DNA of 64,000 nucleotides from Sphagnum compactum (GCA_965153455.1 OZ234497.1:16919872-16983871); one strand, 5' to 3'. Shown: positions 1-11,548, counted from the first letter of the stretch. The notes: generated by a model from the letters alone, not told the origin. A program made the numbers and translations.

Positions 1-159
1 AACAGCAATGCTCTTGGCGTACTTCCTTCTTTAGCGGCTTCTTTCTTTTCTTGAGCTTTGGCATGCTGCTCTATTCTGACCTGACAAGGATCTGCTGCTG
101 CGGTGGCGTCTGTTCGGAAGCTCGTGTTTGAGCTATCTAGGAGCTTCGGGGGAAAAACT

Positions 160-342
160 ATGCTTGAACTCTTGTGCAGGTCCAGTTCTAGTGCGCGTTC
201 TTGCATGCTCTCATGTTCATGGGGAAAACCGCAACGGGCAGCCGGGATGAGAGCTCCAGACTTGAATCAACCTCACATTCCATGTCGAAGCTCTCATCTC
301 CAGGTACTATTCTTCTTCCAGAGCCTCCTCTGGACGCCTTAG
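160..342 (+). other. Upstream ORF overlapping the F-box start
   Basis: An ATG at 160 opens a 60-codon frame that ends at 342, past the F-box start at 213 and in a different frame. If transcription starts before 160 and this stretch is not spliced, scanning ribosomes would meet it first, which could lower F-box translation. The protein itself resembles nothing I know. Whether this stretch is in the mature mRNA is unknown. Confidence 0.3.
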
Positions 343-2747
343 AAGCTGCTGAAGAACAGATGGATCCGTCGATCTGGAGTATGCTGCCTGTGGAACTGGT
401 AGACTGCATCCTTGTGTGGCTGCCGATGCCAAGCCTGGTGCAGATGCGTAGGGTCTGTAGATCATGGGACCTGACAATTAAGTCAAAACCCTTCAACAGA
501 ATGTACATGGAGATGCCATCCAAAGGACCTGCATGGTTGTTCATGTGCTCATCCTTCAACTGCAGGGAGCATGCATGTGCCTACAATCCACTCCAAAACA
601 AATGGCATAACTTCCCTCTCTCCTTTCTGCCTCCATGTATGCGCTTTCCATTGACAGCAGTGGGAGGGTTATTGTTTGTGAGAGGGGGTTTGAACAATCA
701 GGGATTATTGGGGGTTTGTAATCCCATGACGCAGGCTTGGCGAGAGCTTCCTTCCATGACCCATACACGGTTGAATTTCCTTGTGGGCATTTGTTGTGAG
801 GAGGACACAGAGTCTTCCAGCTACAAAATTGTGGTGGCAGGTGGAACTACTTCCGAGTGTGGGGGAGGTGATTATGAATGCACCACTGAGGTTTATGACT
901 CCTTGACTGATTCTTGGCAGGTAATAATTCTGTCGGGATCCAAAACCTCATAATGTTGTTCAAGCTCTTGTTAGTAGTTTGAGAACTCAAAAACATCCAT
1001 TGGCTCAGAAGGGTCCACTGAGAAGAAGAGGCAAAGCAGCATCTAGATTCATTTCTTAGTTCACACACTTAGTGTGGAGGTTGAATGCTTGGATCTCTGG
1101 ATGATGCATAGATCTCCAGATTGGATCTTCCATCAATCCTGGATGTGAGAAAAAGGAGAGTGGATCTTCTTGGGTGTGTGAACCTACCTGTTCACAATCT
1201 CCACACTTGTTCTCCATTTGCTCATGCCTAGTGCCATAGCTGTGATGCATTTTTTGTGCTACCCACGATTGTTTTATGAAATGCCATCTTTGAATGAGCA
1301 TAGTATAACTTGATCCACCTGGTGTGGCCTGGACTGCGTTGTTCTTGGCATGCACCGTCTGGCATTCATGAGGTTTTTGTGACACCATATTGGAGCTTTG
1401 GAACTCAGGAAATTTAGTTTGTAGTGTGCAGACCTCTGATGCATCATTTCAACCATGTCAGAGGTGCTGCTGCAATTTCAGCTCTTTGCTGCCTGATTTC
1501 TTGCACACCTCATGCATTGCATCAGTGCTGAGCAGGAGCAGTTTCAGGGAACAGTTTTTGTGAACAAAATGCAGTAAGTATGAACAATGCAACAGAATAG
1601 TGATGCATGCACCTATATGTGTGATTTCAGAACTCGGGAATTTGATTGCAGTTGATTGTGCTAATATATTTTTGCGAGTATCAGAGGTGTATTCACAGTG
1701 ATGTTGTTGTATGCAGGTAACAGGGAAGGTTGGTCGGGAATTGACTGTCCATCTTACATGGTGGACTTCAAACACAATCTTCTGCAATGGGGTTCTTTAC
1801 TGCCTTACATCAGGAAGACCATACAGCATCATTGCCTATGACATCAAAACAGCTGAGTGGATGGAGCTCCAAGTACCACCACCAAAATTTCTCTTCTGTT
1901 CATTTCTGATAGAACGCAGGGGCAAGTTGATGTTTGTAGGTGGGGTAGGGACTCAACGCATCTGTGAACACGTTCACATCTGGCAGCTTTCACAGGGCAG
2001 TGGCACCCAGCAGCAGTGGGTTGAGGTAGCAAAGATGCCACATGAGTACTTCCTACAGTTTTTCAAGGAGAGGAATGCATCTGATCTCAAGTGTGCTGGT
2101 AATGCTGATCTTGTCTACTTCTTCAAGGACTCACACACAGAGGTAGCCATCACCATGTCTTTCCAAATTGTCATTTGTGAAAAAATTGAGAGCAATTTGC
2201 AAACAGTTACCAGAGCCCACTTCATGATTTGTTCTTGAGGAAGAATGGTGCTAAATGCTCACAAAGTGGGGGAGTAGGGACTGTAACATGCATCAATTGC
2301 AGCTATCTGTGGCGTAGACAGCAATCAAGACATTAGGGGGCCAAGTGCACTCCACTTGCAACTAGTCCGCAATGTGTTGCAACTTGCAGGCATGTTTAAA
2401 GCACAAGGAACTGGTTTAGTGTCACAACTTCTTCAAGTTGAGTTTTGTATGTAATCAACCTACTTTGAATTGGAAGATGCAGTGAAGGTGCAGACATATG
2501 ATGAGTCATTCACAGTATTATTGTTTTGTCTAAATGCCTAGAGCTTCTTTAGAGTGCTTGAATTTCAGAAGGAAGGTGCTGAAGTCTTAATATTTTTTTG
2601 AACAATGTGTTGCAGGTGATGGTTTGTGACTTTTCAAAGAAACCCACAGAGTGGCGCTGGCTGCCAACCTGCCCACTGAGTGCTAATTTCCACAAGTTTT
2701 CAGTACGGAGCCTCTTTGTGAATCCAAGGCTGGATGCTTCCATCTGA
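213..2747 (+). CDS. F-box/kelch-like protein, 3 exons
   Basis: Exons 213-920, 1717-2142 and 2616-2747 join in phase 0 at GT-AG introns and give 421 aa. An F-box lies at about residues 54-92 (LPVELVDCILVWLP, then RRVCRSWD). The rest is a kelch-like beta-propeller region with spaced Gly-Gly and Trp residues, such as VGGLLFVRGG, YKIVVAGG and GKLMFVGG. Plant proteins of this shape (the LCR/HWS/At5g43190 type) are substrate-recruiting subunits of SCF E3 ubiquitin ligases: the F-box binds SKP1/ASK and the propeller binds the target. The target is not readable here. The start is the first in-frame ATG (213); ATG 219 and later Met codons are alternatives. A TTG at 203 and a 'gcag' near 176-179 leave open a 5'-UTR intron. 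It converges on the PEBP gene downstream. Length is normal for the family and no break is seen. Naming of the exact subfamily is inference. Confidence 0.9.
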
Positions 2748-4310
2748 TGCACTTTTGCAAATGAGGATGGTATGCAGTGAGCATTCACTTGCCTGGTTTC
2801 CAGAACCCATCAATAGGCAGTGATTTTTCAAATTGATTACGGAGTAATCCAGGAATACAAACTGGAATTCCCCTTTAATCAACACCATCAAAGACTTTCC
2901 CTTAACAGGGCCAATACCCCAAATGGGACAATTGAGAATACATCTATTGCTTAAACTCTGGTAGTGTTACCCAAGTTTTTTCAAATACCTGTTAAGTTCT
3001 GTAAATCACCAGGTGCTTTGGTTGCAGTTTATGTGCATTGGTAGGGGGTTTGAGGTCACAGATGTACTTAACTTGCTTCAGATGAGTCTTCTTGTGTAAT
3101 CTCAAAAACATTTCCCCCCTACAGATTTACCACCGAGATGTTCCCTTCTTTGAAGTTCTTTGGTGAAAGAAACAGGCTCTCCTGCCATAGTCACACATAC
3201 CTTATCTGCTGGATCTCATTGAGTCCCTTGGAAGGAGATGAATTGGCTCATCTTTCCAATTCCAATTTAAAAGCCAGTAGAACATTTGAGAGATTCACTC
3301 ACTTCTTCCACAATGTTCTGTTTTTAGAGTGTTATCATTTCCAGCATAGTCTTCAATGACACTGTGGATTACATCCAATGTATTACACTGGAGTTCAATG
3401 CTGATCCAAAGTATAATGAACTGTCTTGATTTCAGCATTTCAATCTATGGTCATATCTTTGTACCAGTTTCTGGAAGCTGAAGAGAACACCAAATGTCAG
3501 TGATTTGCATTTCAAGTTGGGTTGTATGGTGCTACAAGCATACACAAAAGGGAGGGATTTGAAATGGGTTATTTTCCTTGGTGAAAAAATGCAGGATGAT
3601 TTTTGAGTATTTCAAGACAATTTGCCTACATGCTGCTATTTTGTTGGGTGTGTTGGTATGTGAGATTGCAATCAAGCAGAGCAGTATTGTGATCACATGC
3701 TTCTGTAACCACTTTTAATTTCTATTGTAAAATCAAACCTTGAAGTGCTTGTAGGGGAAGTTCCTTCTTGGAAGCAAATGCTATTTTGCAGCTTGAATGA
3801 CAACACTATCGAAGTTTTTGATGTGCTATGCTACTTGATTGCCAGTGACTAAGTCTTGACTGGGTTTTCTGCTGTGGAAAACTCAGAATGCAGATTCTTG
3901 CTGTTAATGTTTGCTCATAAAATTTGAGCAGATCATTATATTACGTATCTGAGTTTTCCGTTCTAACTGTACATTTTGTATTTTGTGTTTGCAACACTGA
4001 AATACATTTGATACACCATATGTGATGTTCTAATCAGTGACTATATCCTATTTTAAGCATGTTGAAAATCATTGTGTAATCTCAAAACTTTTGAGAGAAA
4101 GACAAGATTGTACAACCTACCTCTTTTGTTTCATCAGCCAGAATTATAAGATGATTGTGTTGGGGACAACAATTTAGCAATCTGCACACTACTTTTTGAG
4201 TGAGAAACAAAACCACCTTTCGCTGCTTTAGATCACAATAACGTCATCACAAAGATATGCAATTGTTTCAAAGTCAAAAAGATGACAGCCTTTCTGATGT
4301 CATCAATTGG
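2748..4310. other. Convergent intergenic region / 3' UTRs
   Basis: This 1.56 kb separates the 3' ends of the F-box (+) and PEBP (-) genes. No coding exon with family resemblance is visible on either strand. Base composition is intermediate, richer in GC than the 10-27 kb desert, as expected if much of it is untranslated region of the two genes. No clear poly(A) signal could be assigned to either gene. Confidence 0.5.
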
Positions 4311-7231
4311 TTAAGGATTTGGGGCAGCAATAATGTAGAGAGCTGCCACTGGAGAATTGAAGGCATGTGCAGTAGCAAATGAGCGCAAATTGAAGTTGGA
4401 GCGTTTGATGGGTGCCCAAAGAGGATGAAGTAGTGGTTGCTGCTGTGCATAGGCAACAAACAAATACCGACTGTGTGTTCTCCCTGTTTTTGGTTTTGGA
4501 CTTTCATACTCCACCAGTTCATTGCCAACACCTGCAAAGGATAAAATACACGCTCCACAAAACAAGACCTACTCCTTTTTATCACTTCCCTAATGTTCAA
4601 ACGACAAACTTTTTGTTCTGGGAAATAAATAACAGCTTCTGAAGCTGATGGGAAACAAATTTAGAGATTGTTTTACAATTTGTAGAATGTGTAGAATTAC
4701 AAAAGCACATTTGTAGAATTCACCTGCAGAAGAAGAAGTCAAATACTGGTTGGAGAAATTGGCAAGGATCCAATGCAAGTATTGAGCACCATCTTTTGAC
4801 TCCGAATCCAGAGCCACCATAATGACAGTAAACAGAGTACTAGTTGTTGTTCCCTGCAAGCTGCTTGCCGATTGATCTTGATAGTTTTTGAGGATTGCCA
4901 CATTTGGAGGACCCTCTGACATTTGACGGAGAAAAACACAGTCTCCAATCTTGAGCTCCAATGCGCTCTTGTAATTGATGTGTAAGGTGCAGCTCGGTTT
5001 GAAAAAATCCAGAGTTGCAGGAATGATCCCAGCTCGCTGAAGGCATTTCACCACCACCACATCAGCCTCTTGTCCTCCCTGCATTTCACCTGTCTGCAGC
5101 TGCTCGTCCTCTTGAATTCACAGAAATAAGAAATCCAGCGGAATACATAAGAACAATCAGAGGAAAATTGGTGAACACTTAGAAAAGACACACACATTCT
5201 AATTCTCATAAATCCATATTGCACACAGATGAGTAATGAGCAGGGGAAAAAAAACCGTAAAAGGTTAGGAGCTTTGTAACCAATTCTAGACTATCGTAGG
5301 TGGGTGGGTGGGTGGATGGAGAGAGAGAGAGAGAATGGGTGAGCTTGTAGCAAATGCAAATCTCTTACCATTCAGAGGAATAGGTGGGTAAGATGGCAGA
5401 TCTATCATTGCCTGCATGTGCTGCAGACCAAACCGTTGCTCAATCACCCATGCCAACTCCTCACTGAATGTACGCATTGAGGCTTTCTTTTTACGCTCTA
5501 TTACCACAAAGCTTCATAAAATCAGCAACCCAAATCCCATCCTGATAAAACCTCAATCCCTGCTTTTCTGAATGACTGACCAATTGACTTTCCCTGTCTG
5601 CTGCAGTAAATAAACCTTGGAAGAGCTTCTTGAAAAACTGATGTTTTGGAACATTTTGTGCCAACAAGAATTGTGCTTTGCCTGGGGCTTCTGGCACAAA
5701 GTATTCATTCACTTGCTCGATGAAAGAAAGAGATCATAGCTTTTTTTGTTGAAGTTTCAGACAGAGTTTGGTTCTGGTTTTTTAATCCTTTTTTCACTTC
5801 TCCTTTCAACAAGTGCGTCACCATTACAACAAGAACTGCCAGCCAATTGAGTGAGGGTTGATTTTTTTTCCCTTGCTTTCCAGCACTTGAAAAGTCCATA
5901 TTTCCAAAACCAAAAACAAGAGTCCAAATTGCTTGAATCTGTTTTTGAGTTCTTCAAACAGACAATTGTGCATAAGACACAAGGGGTGCGGGCAATGGGA
6001 TGGTCAGTTGGGTTTTGCAATACACAAAACAAACAAGAATCTCTGAAAAAACCTGAAAAACAAGAGTCCAACTTCCCTTGAATCTGTTTTTGGTTCTGTA
6101 AACAGACTACTGTGCATAAAACACAAGGGGCAATGGGATGGTTGGTTGGTTTTGCAATACAGGAAACAAACAAAAACACAAAACAAAGAAGAGAATCTCT
6201 GAAAAACCTGAATCCGAAAACAAGAGTCCAATTTGCTTGAACCTGTTTTTGGTTCTGCAAACAGACTATTGTGCATAATAAAACACAAAACAAAGAAGAG
6301 AATCTTTGAAAAGCCCTGAATCCTTCTGGAATCCAAAACATGAAAAAAATTACATGAGAAAAATGTACCATTTACATTTTGTGAGAAGAAAAAGAGTCCA
6401 GAAAGATTGCGCACAGACAGACAGAGAGAGGGGGGAGGGGGAGAGAATCAGTGACCTGTGACAAAAGAGTAACTCTCATCAAGATTGCCAGTGATGAGAG
6501 ACAACTCCATCATGCCTGGATCAACGCAGCAAGAGGCTGGAATCACAATCTCTCTCCAGTAGCCATGATGAGCATCAGCAGCAATGCTGCTACTTCCCAC
6601 AGTGAGGCAGGGAAGAACTTGAAGCCTGTTGTTGGACACACTGGCTTTCACTGCACCAGCATCTTCTTCTTCTCCTTCTTCTTTTTCTTCTTCTGCTGCT
6701 GCTGCGGTGAATTCTCTGGCGTAGGAGATTCTTTCTGCACTCAATTTGTCACCACCCATGTCTTCATCTGCTTCATTCATCACCAGTTTTGTAGCTGCCA
6801 TATGATCCTCTCGAGCTCCAAAACCTTCAGGAACTCGAAGATCTCGAATTGGGTGGGCAGGAATTTTTCTGGGTTTGAACAACCACTGGCTGGTGGTGTT
6901 TGACTCCACTAATCCTTCATCCAGGAAGCTGCTTTTTGCAGATGGCGATGTGCAACTCCTTGAAGCAGCTCCTTGTTGAAACCATCATTGTTCAAAGATC
7001 AAACCAACCTATTGGTTGCCTCTGTCTCTGTCTTCCCTGTCCCTGGCTTCTTCTTCTCAGGCTGTTGTGCACACGATTCAGCTCCAAATCAACCTCTTCC
7101 TGAGAGCTTAAACCTAACGGTTTCGAACTTAGCTTTGAATCTTGCAACAAAAACAGAAACAAAAAAGAGGTGAGAGTTGGGAATCTTCTTAGTGGGGAAC
7201 GAACTAAGCGAGGAAGAAGATTGGGACACAT
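4311..7231 (-). CDS. PEBP-domain protein with long N-terminal extension, 6 exons
   Basis: Model on the - strand: 7231-7009, 6908-6456, 5711-5616, 5497-5369, 5110-4724, 4531-4311. All five introns are GT-AG and phase 1, giving 502 aa. The last two exons (about residues 320-500) match the phosphatidylethanolamine-binding fold: LFTVIMVALDSES, YLHWILANF, GNELVEYESPKP and RSNFNLRSF...SPVAALY align by eye with FT/TFL1/MFT and with mitochondrial ribosomal protein mL38. The family DPDxP motif is replaced by ALDSES (400-405) and the GxHR loop by RTHSR (447-451), so classic ligand binding is doubtful; an LD in place of PD is also seen in mL38. The first about 35 residues are Arg/Leu/Ser-rich with no acidic residue, like an organelle targeting peptide. 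Residues 75-300 are unrecognised apart from an acidic run in exon 2. The exon 3/4 junction is the weakest point (see findings). An alternative acceptor 6 nt upstream of exon 2 stays in frame. Function is unknown; mL38-like or a diverged PEBP are the options. Confidence 0.68.
5299..5334. repeat. (GGTG)n/(GA)n microsatellite in PEBP intron
   Basis: A GGTG-type run is followed directly by a GA run. It lies in intron 4 of the PEBP gene, between exons 5497-5369 and 5110-4724. Confidence 0.85.
5917..6330. repeat. Intronic degenerate tandem repeat, about 144-160 bp period
   Basis: Within intron 2 of the PEBP gene a block beginning 'caagagtcca' recurs at 5917, 6061 and about 6221, with a partial fourth copy to about 6330. 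Each copy holds 'gaatctgtttttggttct', 'cagactantgtgcata', 'caatgggatgg' and 'gaatctctgaaaaacctgaa'. Copies differ by small indels. The repeat produces a long Cys/Phe-rich open frame on the - strand which is not a gene. Confidence 0.85.
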
Positions 7232-7748
7232 GGAAAGATGATACAGAAACTGGAGAAGAACCGGTCTTGAAGAAGAAGAATTCTCTAGATACTGCTACTG
7301 CTGCAGCGGCGGAGGATGATGTTTTTGGGTATCCGGCGCAACCGCCAAGTGTTCGCGAATCCTGTTCCAGACTTGTGAAGCGGGGAATTCCCTCGTCCCC
7401 CACCCCTCTCCCCGCCCACCTTCCCCGAGATCTTTTGCAACAGGAAAGCAGAGCGTCTCCTGCGTTGGCGATGTCTTGTTGGCGGGCTTCTGCCGCAAGC
7501 GCGTGCAGCGCGAGAGTCCAAACCAGACTCCAGTGTTTTGTTTTGTTTTCTTTTGTTTTCTTTTCTTTTTTGGCAAGATTAATGTTTTTTGGCAAAATCC
7601 GGAAAAGTATTAATTATTTATAAAAAAGGGAATTGCCTCTAATGGTGCAAAGGGTTTTATTTAATCAAATAAAATTAATGGGCCCATGTGGACTTTATTA
7701 TGAGGAGAATTGGGCCTATTTAGCCATATTTTGATAATAGGTTCTAAT

Positions 7749-8046
7749 ACGTGGCCAGTTTTCTTTTTCATTTTAAAAAAATTCCTCTCTAACCTATAGC
7801 CAGATTTGGCTAAGCAAACACACTGAAACTGCAAAGTCCTCGAAGGCTGCGCTTTTCCACGGGTAGCCAGATTCTGACGCAAAAGATCGCGACACGTGGT
7901 GAGATCTGGAGCTTTAAATAGATCTCTTGCCACCGGCTGAACCACTAGCGTTTTCCAACTGGAATTGGGACTCGAGAGATTCAACTACGTGGCCGAACTT
8001 AGGCCTCGTAATCAGGATATCGTTGCCAGCAAGTCAGCCAACGTGG
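7749..8046 (+). promoter_or_regulatory. ACGTGG/G-box cluster with TATA-like box, putative RING promoter
   Basis: Four ACGTGG cores lie on the + strand at 7749, about 7894 (inside a CACGTG palindrome, 7893-7898), 7987 and 8041. A TATA-like 'tttaaata' sits at 7913-7920, about 20 bp after the palindrome. ACGTGG is the core of plant ABRE/G-box sites bound by bZIP/bHLH factors. The order suits a + strand promoter, and the next + gene is the RING gene at 8759. The distance would need a long leader or leader intron, so the link is inference. Confidence 0.4.
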
Positions 8047-8758
8047 TGGTGGTCGGCGGGGGGTAATTACGATCTCACTAACTTACTTCTTATTTACCCT
8101 CTCCCCCACTCCCGGACTTACCTGGCTTTACTCTTTTACTAGTTTACTACTTTTGTTGTTATTATTTGTTTGTGTCTACCCAGTGCCCCACACTCATGTT
8201 TACCTTTTCATCATTTTCATTGGATTTATATTTCCTTTTTATATATTAATATTTTAAAAATATTTTAAAGAAATATTTTAAAAACTTAACTGAAATTCTA
8301 GTGACATAGGAACTGGTTTATATGGGGTTCTTTGCAAAAAGTTTCGTATGTCGTTTTTACATGATTGTTCTAATTGTATGGTCATCCTTGGACAATTGTG
8401 CAGAATGTAGTCAATAGTTACAACCACTTTATTAACTGGTTTTTTATGATTTTTACGATTTTTTTGAACAAGCGAAAAGAACATTTATGCTTGCTCTTAC
8501 AATTTTCTATGTTGTTTGTTTTATCGGTGATTTCTATTTCTAAGTAGGAAGGAGCGAGCAAATAAGGAAATGCATCCTCATTTTTCATCAAAGCGTTTCT
8601 TGAAGGAGGCCAACCCTTCATTACCTTCTTCTTTGCGGGTGTCTTTCTTTCTTTTTCACTTTTTTTTTTTGTGTCTATCTGTGTTTCAAATGATCTTTGT
8701 GGATTTACGTTTGCATTGATAAGCATAACAAGATCCAGAAACCCACTTTCTTCTCATC

Positions 8759-9776
8759 ATGGAAGGTATGTGTTTTAATATATTTTTAGTTTTTCAATCT
8801 CTTCCTCTTTATTTTCCTTCGAACCTTAAAACTACAATGCATGCCCATTGCTCATTTGCAAGGGAAAACTTTTTACACAACAATGTTAGCTTTGAATGTG
8901 GATTTTCACCATGTTCCTATTCTTATTAGACTTGTTATTCTTGAATATGAAATTGTTGATAGGTTGTTTACCGGAAATATGTTAATTGTTGGGGCTTGGC
9001 AAGTATGTGAATATTTGTAAAAGTTTCATCTATTACACACAAGGAGCAATCAAAGGTATCTGCAACAAAGAAGGCAGTTGAATGATTCTCCTAGTGGTAG
9101 CCAAAATCACATCCTCAACACATGCATGTGGTGATTTTCTCCCTTCTTTTGTTAGAGTTCAATTTTTACCTATTTTATCTATAAATGAATGATCATAAAA
9201 ATTTGTTTTAATTATTTTTTATTGGCTGCCAAAATTTGAAGTTAGTTGATATTAAGTTGTTTGGAGGAAATAAAACTTGAAAAGATGTTAAACTTTCATG
9301 AAATTATACAAAGTTGGACTTGAGATGAGGAAAAAAATGTTGATATTGAATCTACAAAAAGAAAATTAGAAATTAATTGTCCAATTTGTATGGATTCAAT
9401 TAAATCGGAAACTTCAACTCTTTGTGGTCATATTTTTTGTGAAGTTTGTATTTTAAGTGTTATTAGTGTGCAAAATAGATGTCCTATATGTCGGGTGAAA
9501 CTTAAATTGTTAAAAATGTCCATTGTATTTACATACAATTTAACATTGAATGAAAATTTATTGAAGATGGGTGTTCCTAGAATGGCAATGGTAGACGTGT
9601 GCACAATTGTATGCGTGTCTATGTTTTTTTTTTGTTCTACACTTATCAATATCTCACGACAGGGGATTTGGAATTGGAAGCTTATGATGGCAATAGTGTT
9701 TGCCTTCATGATTCTTGGCATTTACCTTTTCTGCAAGTCCACACCTAAGCAACAGGCTATTAGGCTTGAGAAGTAA
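8759..9776 (+). CDS. Small RING-finger protein with two C-terminal membrane segments
   Basis: Exon 1 is 8759-8765 (ATGGAAG, followed by a consensus GTATGT donor); exon 2 is 9325-9776, joined in phase 1 to give 152 aa. A C3HC4 RING is complete: Cys21, Cys24, Cys36, His38, Cys41, Cys44, Cys55, Cys58. The sequence CPICMDSI...CGHIFC...CPIC resembles RNF4/STUbL-like plant RINGs. Residues about 92-112 and 120-139 are hydrophobic and look like two membrane segments, followed by a Lys/Gln-rich tail. The expected role is a membrane-anchored E3 ubiquitin ligase that positions an E2 through the RING; the combination resembles RMA/RNF185-type ER ligases, but no specific orthologue is recognised. Exon 2 cannot be extended upstream (stop at 9321-9323), which is what points to the tiny first exon. 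Codon use is strongly AT-rich, unlike the F-box or CPN60B genes. It could be a young or decaying copy. Confidence 0.62.
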
Positions 9777-9919
9777 ATAGGCCAGCTACATGCATAGAAA
9801 TCATTTTTGAATGTTTTTTTTAGTTGACCATCAAAAGAAAGGTTTGTTAGCATTGCATTTGTGTATTGCCCTTCTCTCAAAGCTCATACTTTTGTACATG
9901 TCAACAATACAGTGCCACT

Positions 9920-10109
9920 ATTTCTAGTTACCATGGCTTTGGAACTTTTTTTCTTGCATTGTTCGCACAGCTTAGAGGTGGCATCTATACTTGAAAGCAG
10001 TTGATGTTGGTGTAGACCTCATAGGCAAGGTGGAAAAAAGAATTCCTGAAGATGATCCAAGAAATTATGTAGTAATTGTTGACCTAGTAAACCTACACTT
10101 CATAGATTG
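9920..10109 (+). pseudogene. Vacuolar H+-pyrophosphatase fragment, frameshifted
   Basis: Translation gives GFGTFFLALF...RGGIYT and, after a shift of two bases at 9992-9993, [24 protein letters not shown]. This is the catalytic signature of membrane H+-translocating pyrophosphatases (AVP1 type), around the substrate-binding DVGADLVGKVE and EDDPRNP motifs. The match runs on weakly to a stop at about 10107. It is about 60 residues of a protein normally near 770 aa, with a frameshift and then a stop, so it is dead. It begins 143 bp after the RING stop, on the same strand. No further piece of the pump is recognisable nearby. Confidence 0.8.
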
Positions 10110-11548
10110 ACACAATAGTCAAAAACATTACTACATTGCTCTCTCTATTTACTATCTACTATAGCCACTTTATTATGTCATGTTTTTATTAAAGTCTAGA
10201 TTGGTTATAGAACTGCTTCATTCCAGCACTTCTTCTGAGTGTTCCAATATTGTTTGTGGACTACAATGTTGCTGACTGATGAGTGGTCTTGGCATTTGAA
10301 GAAAGAGAATGAACTAAGTCAAATGAGATTGTGTTTTAGGATTCAATTAGATGGCATATACTATGCGAGTTGAAATCATGTCTATTGGAGAAGCTCTTCT
10401 TACAATTTGTGTTTTTATGTTTTGGTGCTAACTCTTGAAACATGTTTGTCGCTCCTACATTTCATCTAAATCAAGGTCTGAGGAACACAATGAGTCAACA
10501 TTTAGTAGCACTAAGTGAAGCTACTAATGCTCTACCATGCGGTGTTTGATAGATGCATCTAGCCTCATCCTATTCCCCCTTGTCATCCATTCATTTGATT
10601 TATTGGTTTGTCTAATTGGAATTACATCTATCAAAGGCACACGTGATCCAAGCTCAAAGTTGGTGCTTAAAGACCCAATGGTTATTTTGTAGAAAGGATA
10701 TTCAATCACCTTTTTCTTAATAATGCTAGCATTTGGGGGAGTAAGTTTGTGGAAATTTCCCACTAAATTGAGTAACATGATTATGTAATTAGAACTATGG
10801 AAATCAACTTTCAGTGAAAAAACATAGGTGCAACAAAGTTGATGATGGATTAAACTATAATTCCTTTATATCAAACTACCTCCTAGCAAAAACAGGATGC
10901 ACATACTCTCTAGGTAAACCTATGTGTGTGCCAAACATACCGATGACAGATGTGGATCCACTTTGGAAAAACAATCTATAAGCCACAAAGAACATGAGAC
11001 ATGTGCGGTTTGTTAGGAACAAAAGCCAACAGTGGGTCCATCAAAATCTTAAGCTATTTTGACAACAAATTTTGTCAACTATGAAGTCAACTAAATGGCT
11101 TCTATACATCGAGCAGGCACCATCAGCTTGGTTTCATTTTGTTCTATGTGGCTTAGTTAATATCATCACTACTTATAACTTTGTATAAATATCACAATAT
11201 TACACGAAAAATAAAAAATATGAGCCAATGCATATGTTGGCTCATGCAAGCACAACTGGACATGGAACCAACATTGTTGCTAGTGAGTACAAAAATTTGT
11301 CAACTCAATGCCTCCTGTAAGCTACCAAACTATTTTGATAACTCAATCTTGTATATGTTGGAAAATGCACAATATTGTATAACCAACTAATGATGATGAT
11401 GATGATGATGAACATTAGAACTTTGTCTACTCCTATTTGTCTGTTCTTTTACCGATTCATGGATCCTATTACATTCATGTTGCATTTTGTTGTATTTTGT
11501 TCCTACCATTTTTTTTGTAAAGTTTCGTAGGTTTTTTTTTTCTTCCCT

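Noticed and set aside
5757-6371. Long Cys/Phe-rich open frame on the - strand (about 200 aa)
   Set aside because: It lies in the PEBP intron and its repeats are the translated 150-bp tandem repeat; no family resemblance.
7089-7595. Alternative long - frames upstream of the PEBP start
   Set aside because: They end at stops before the first donor or lack an in-frame join to exon 2. The frame starting at ATG 7231 joins in phase and has targeting-peptide character, so the others are treated as leader sequence.
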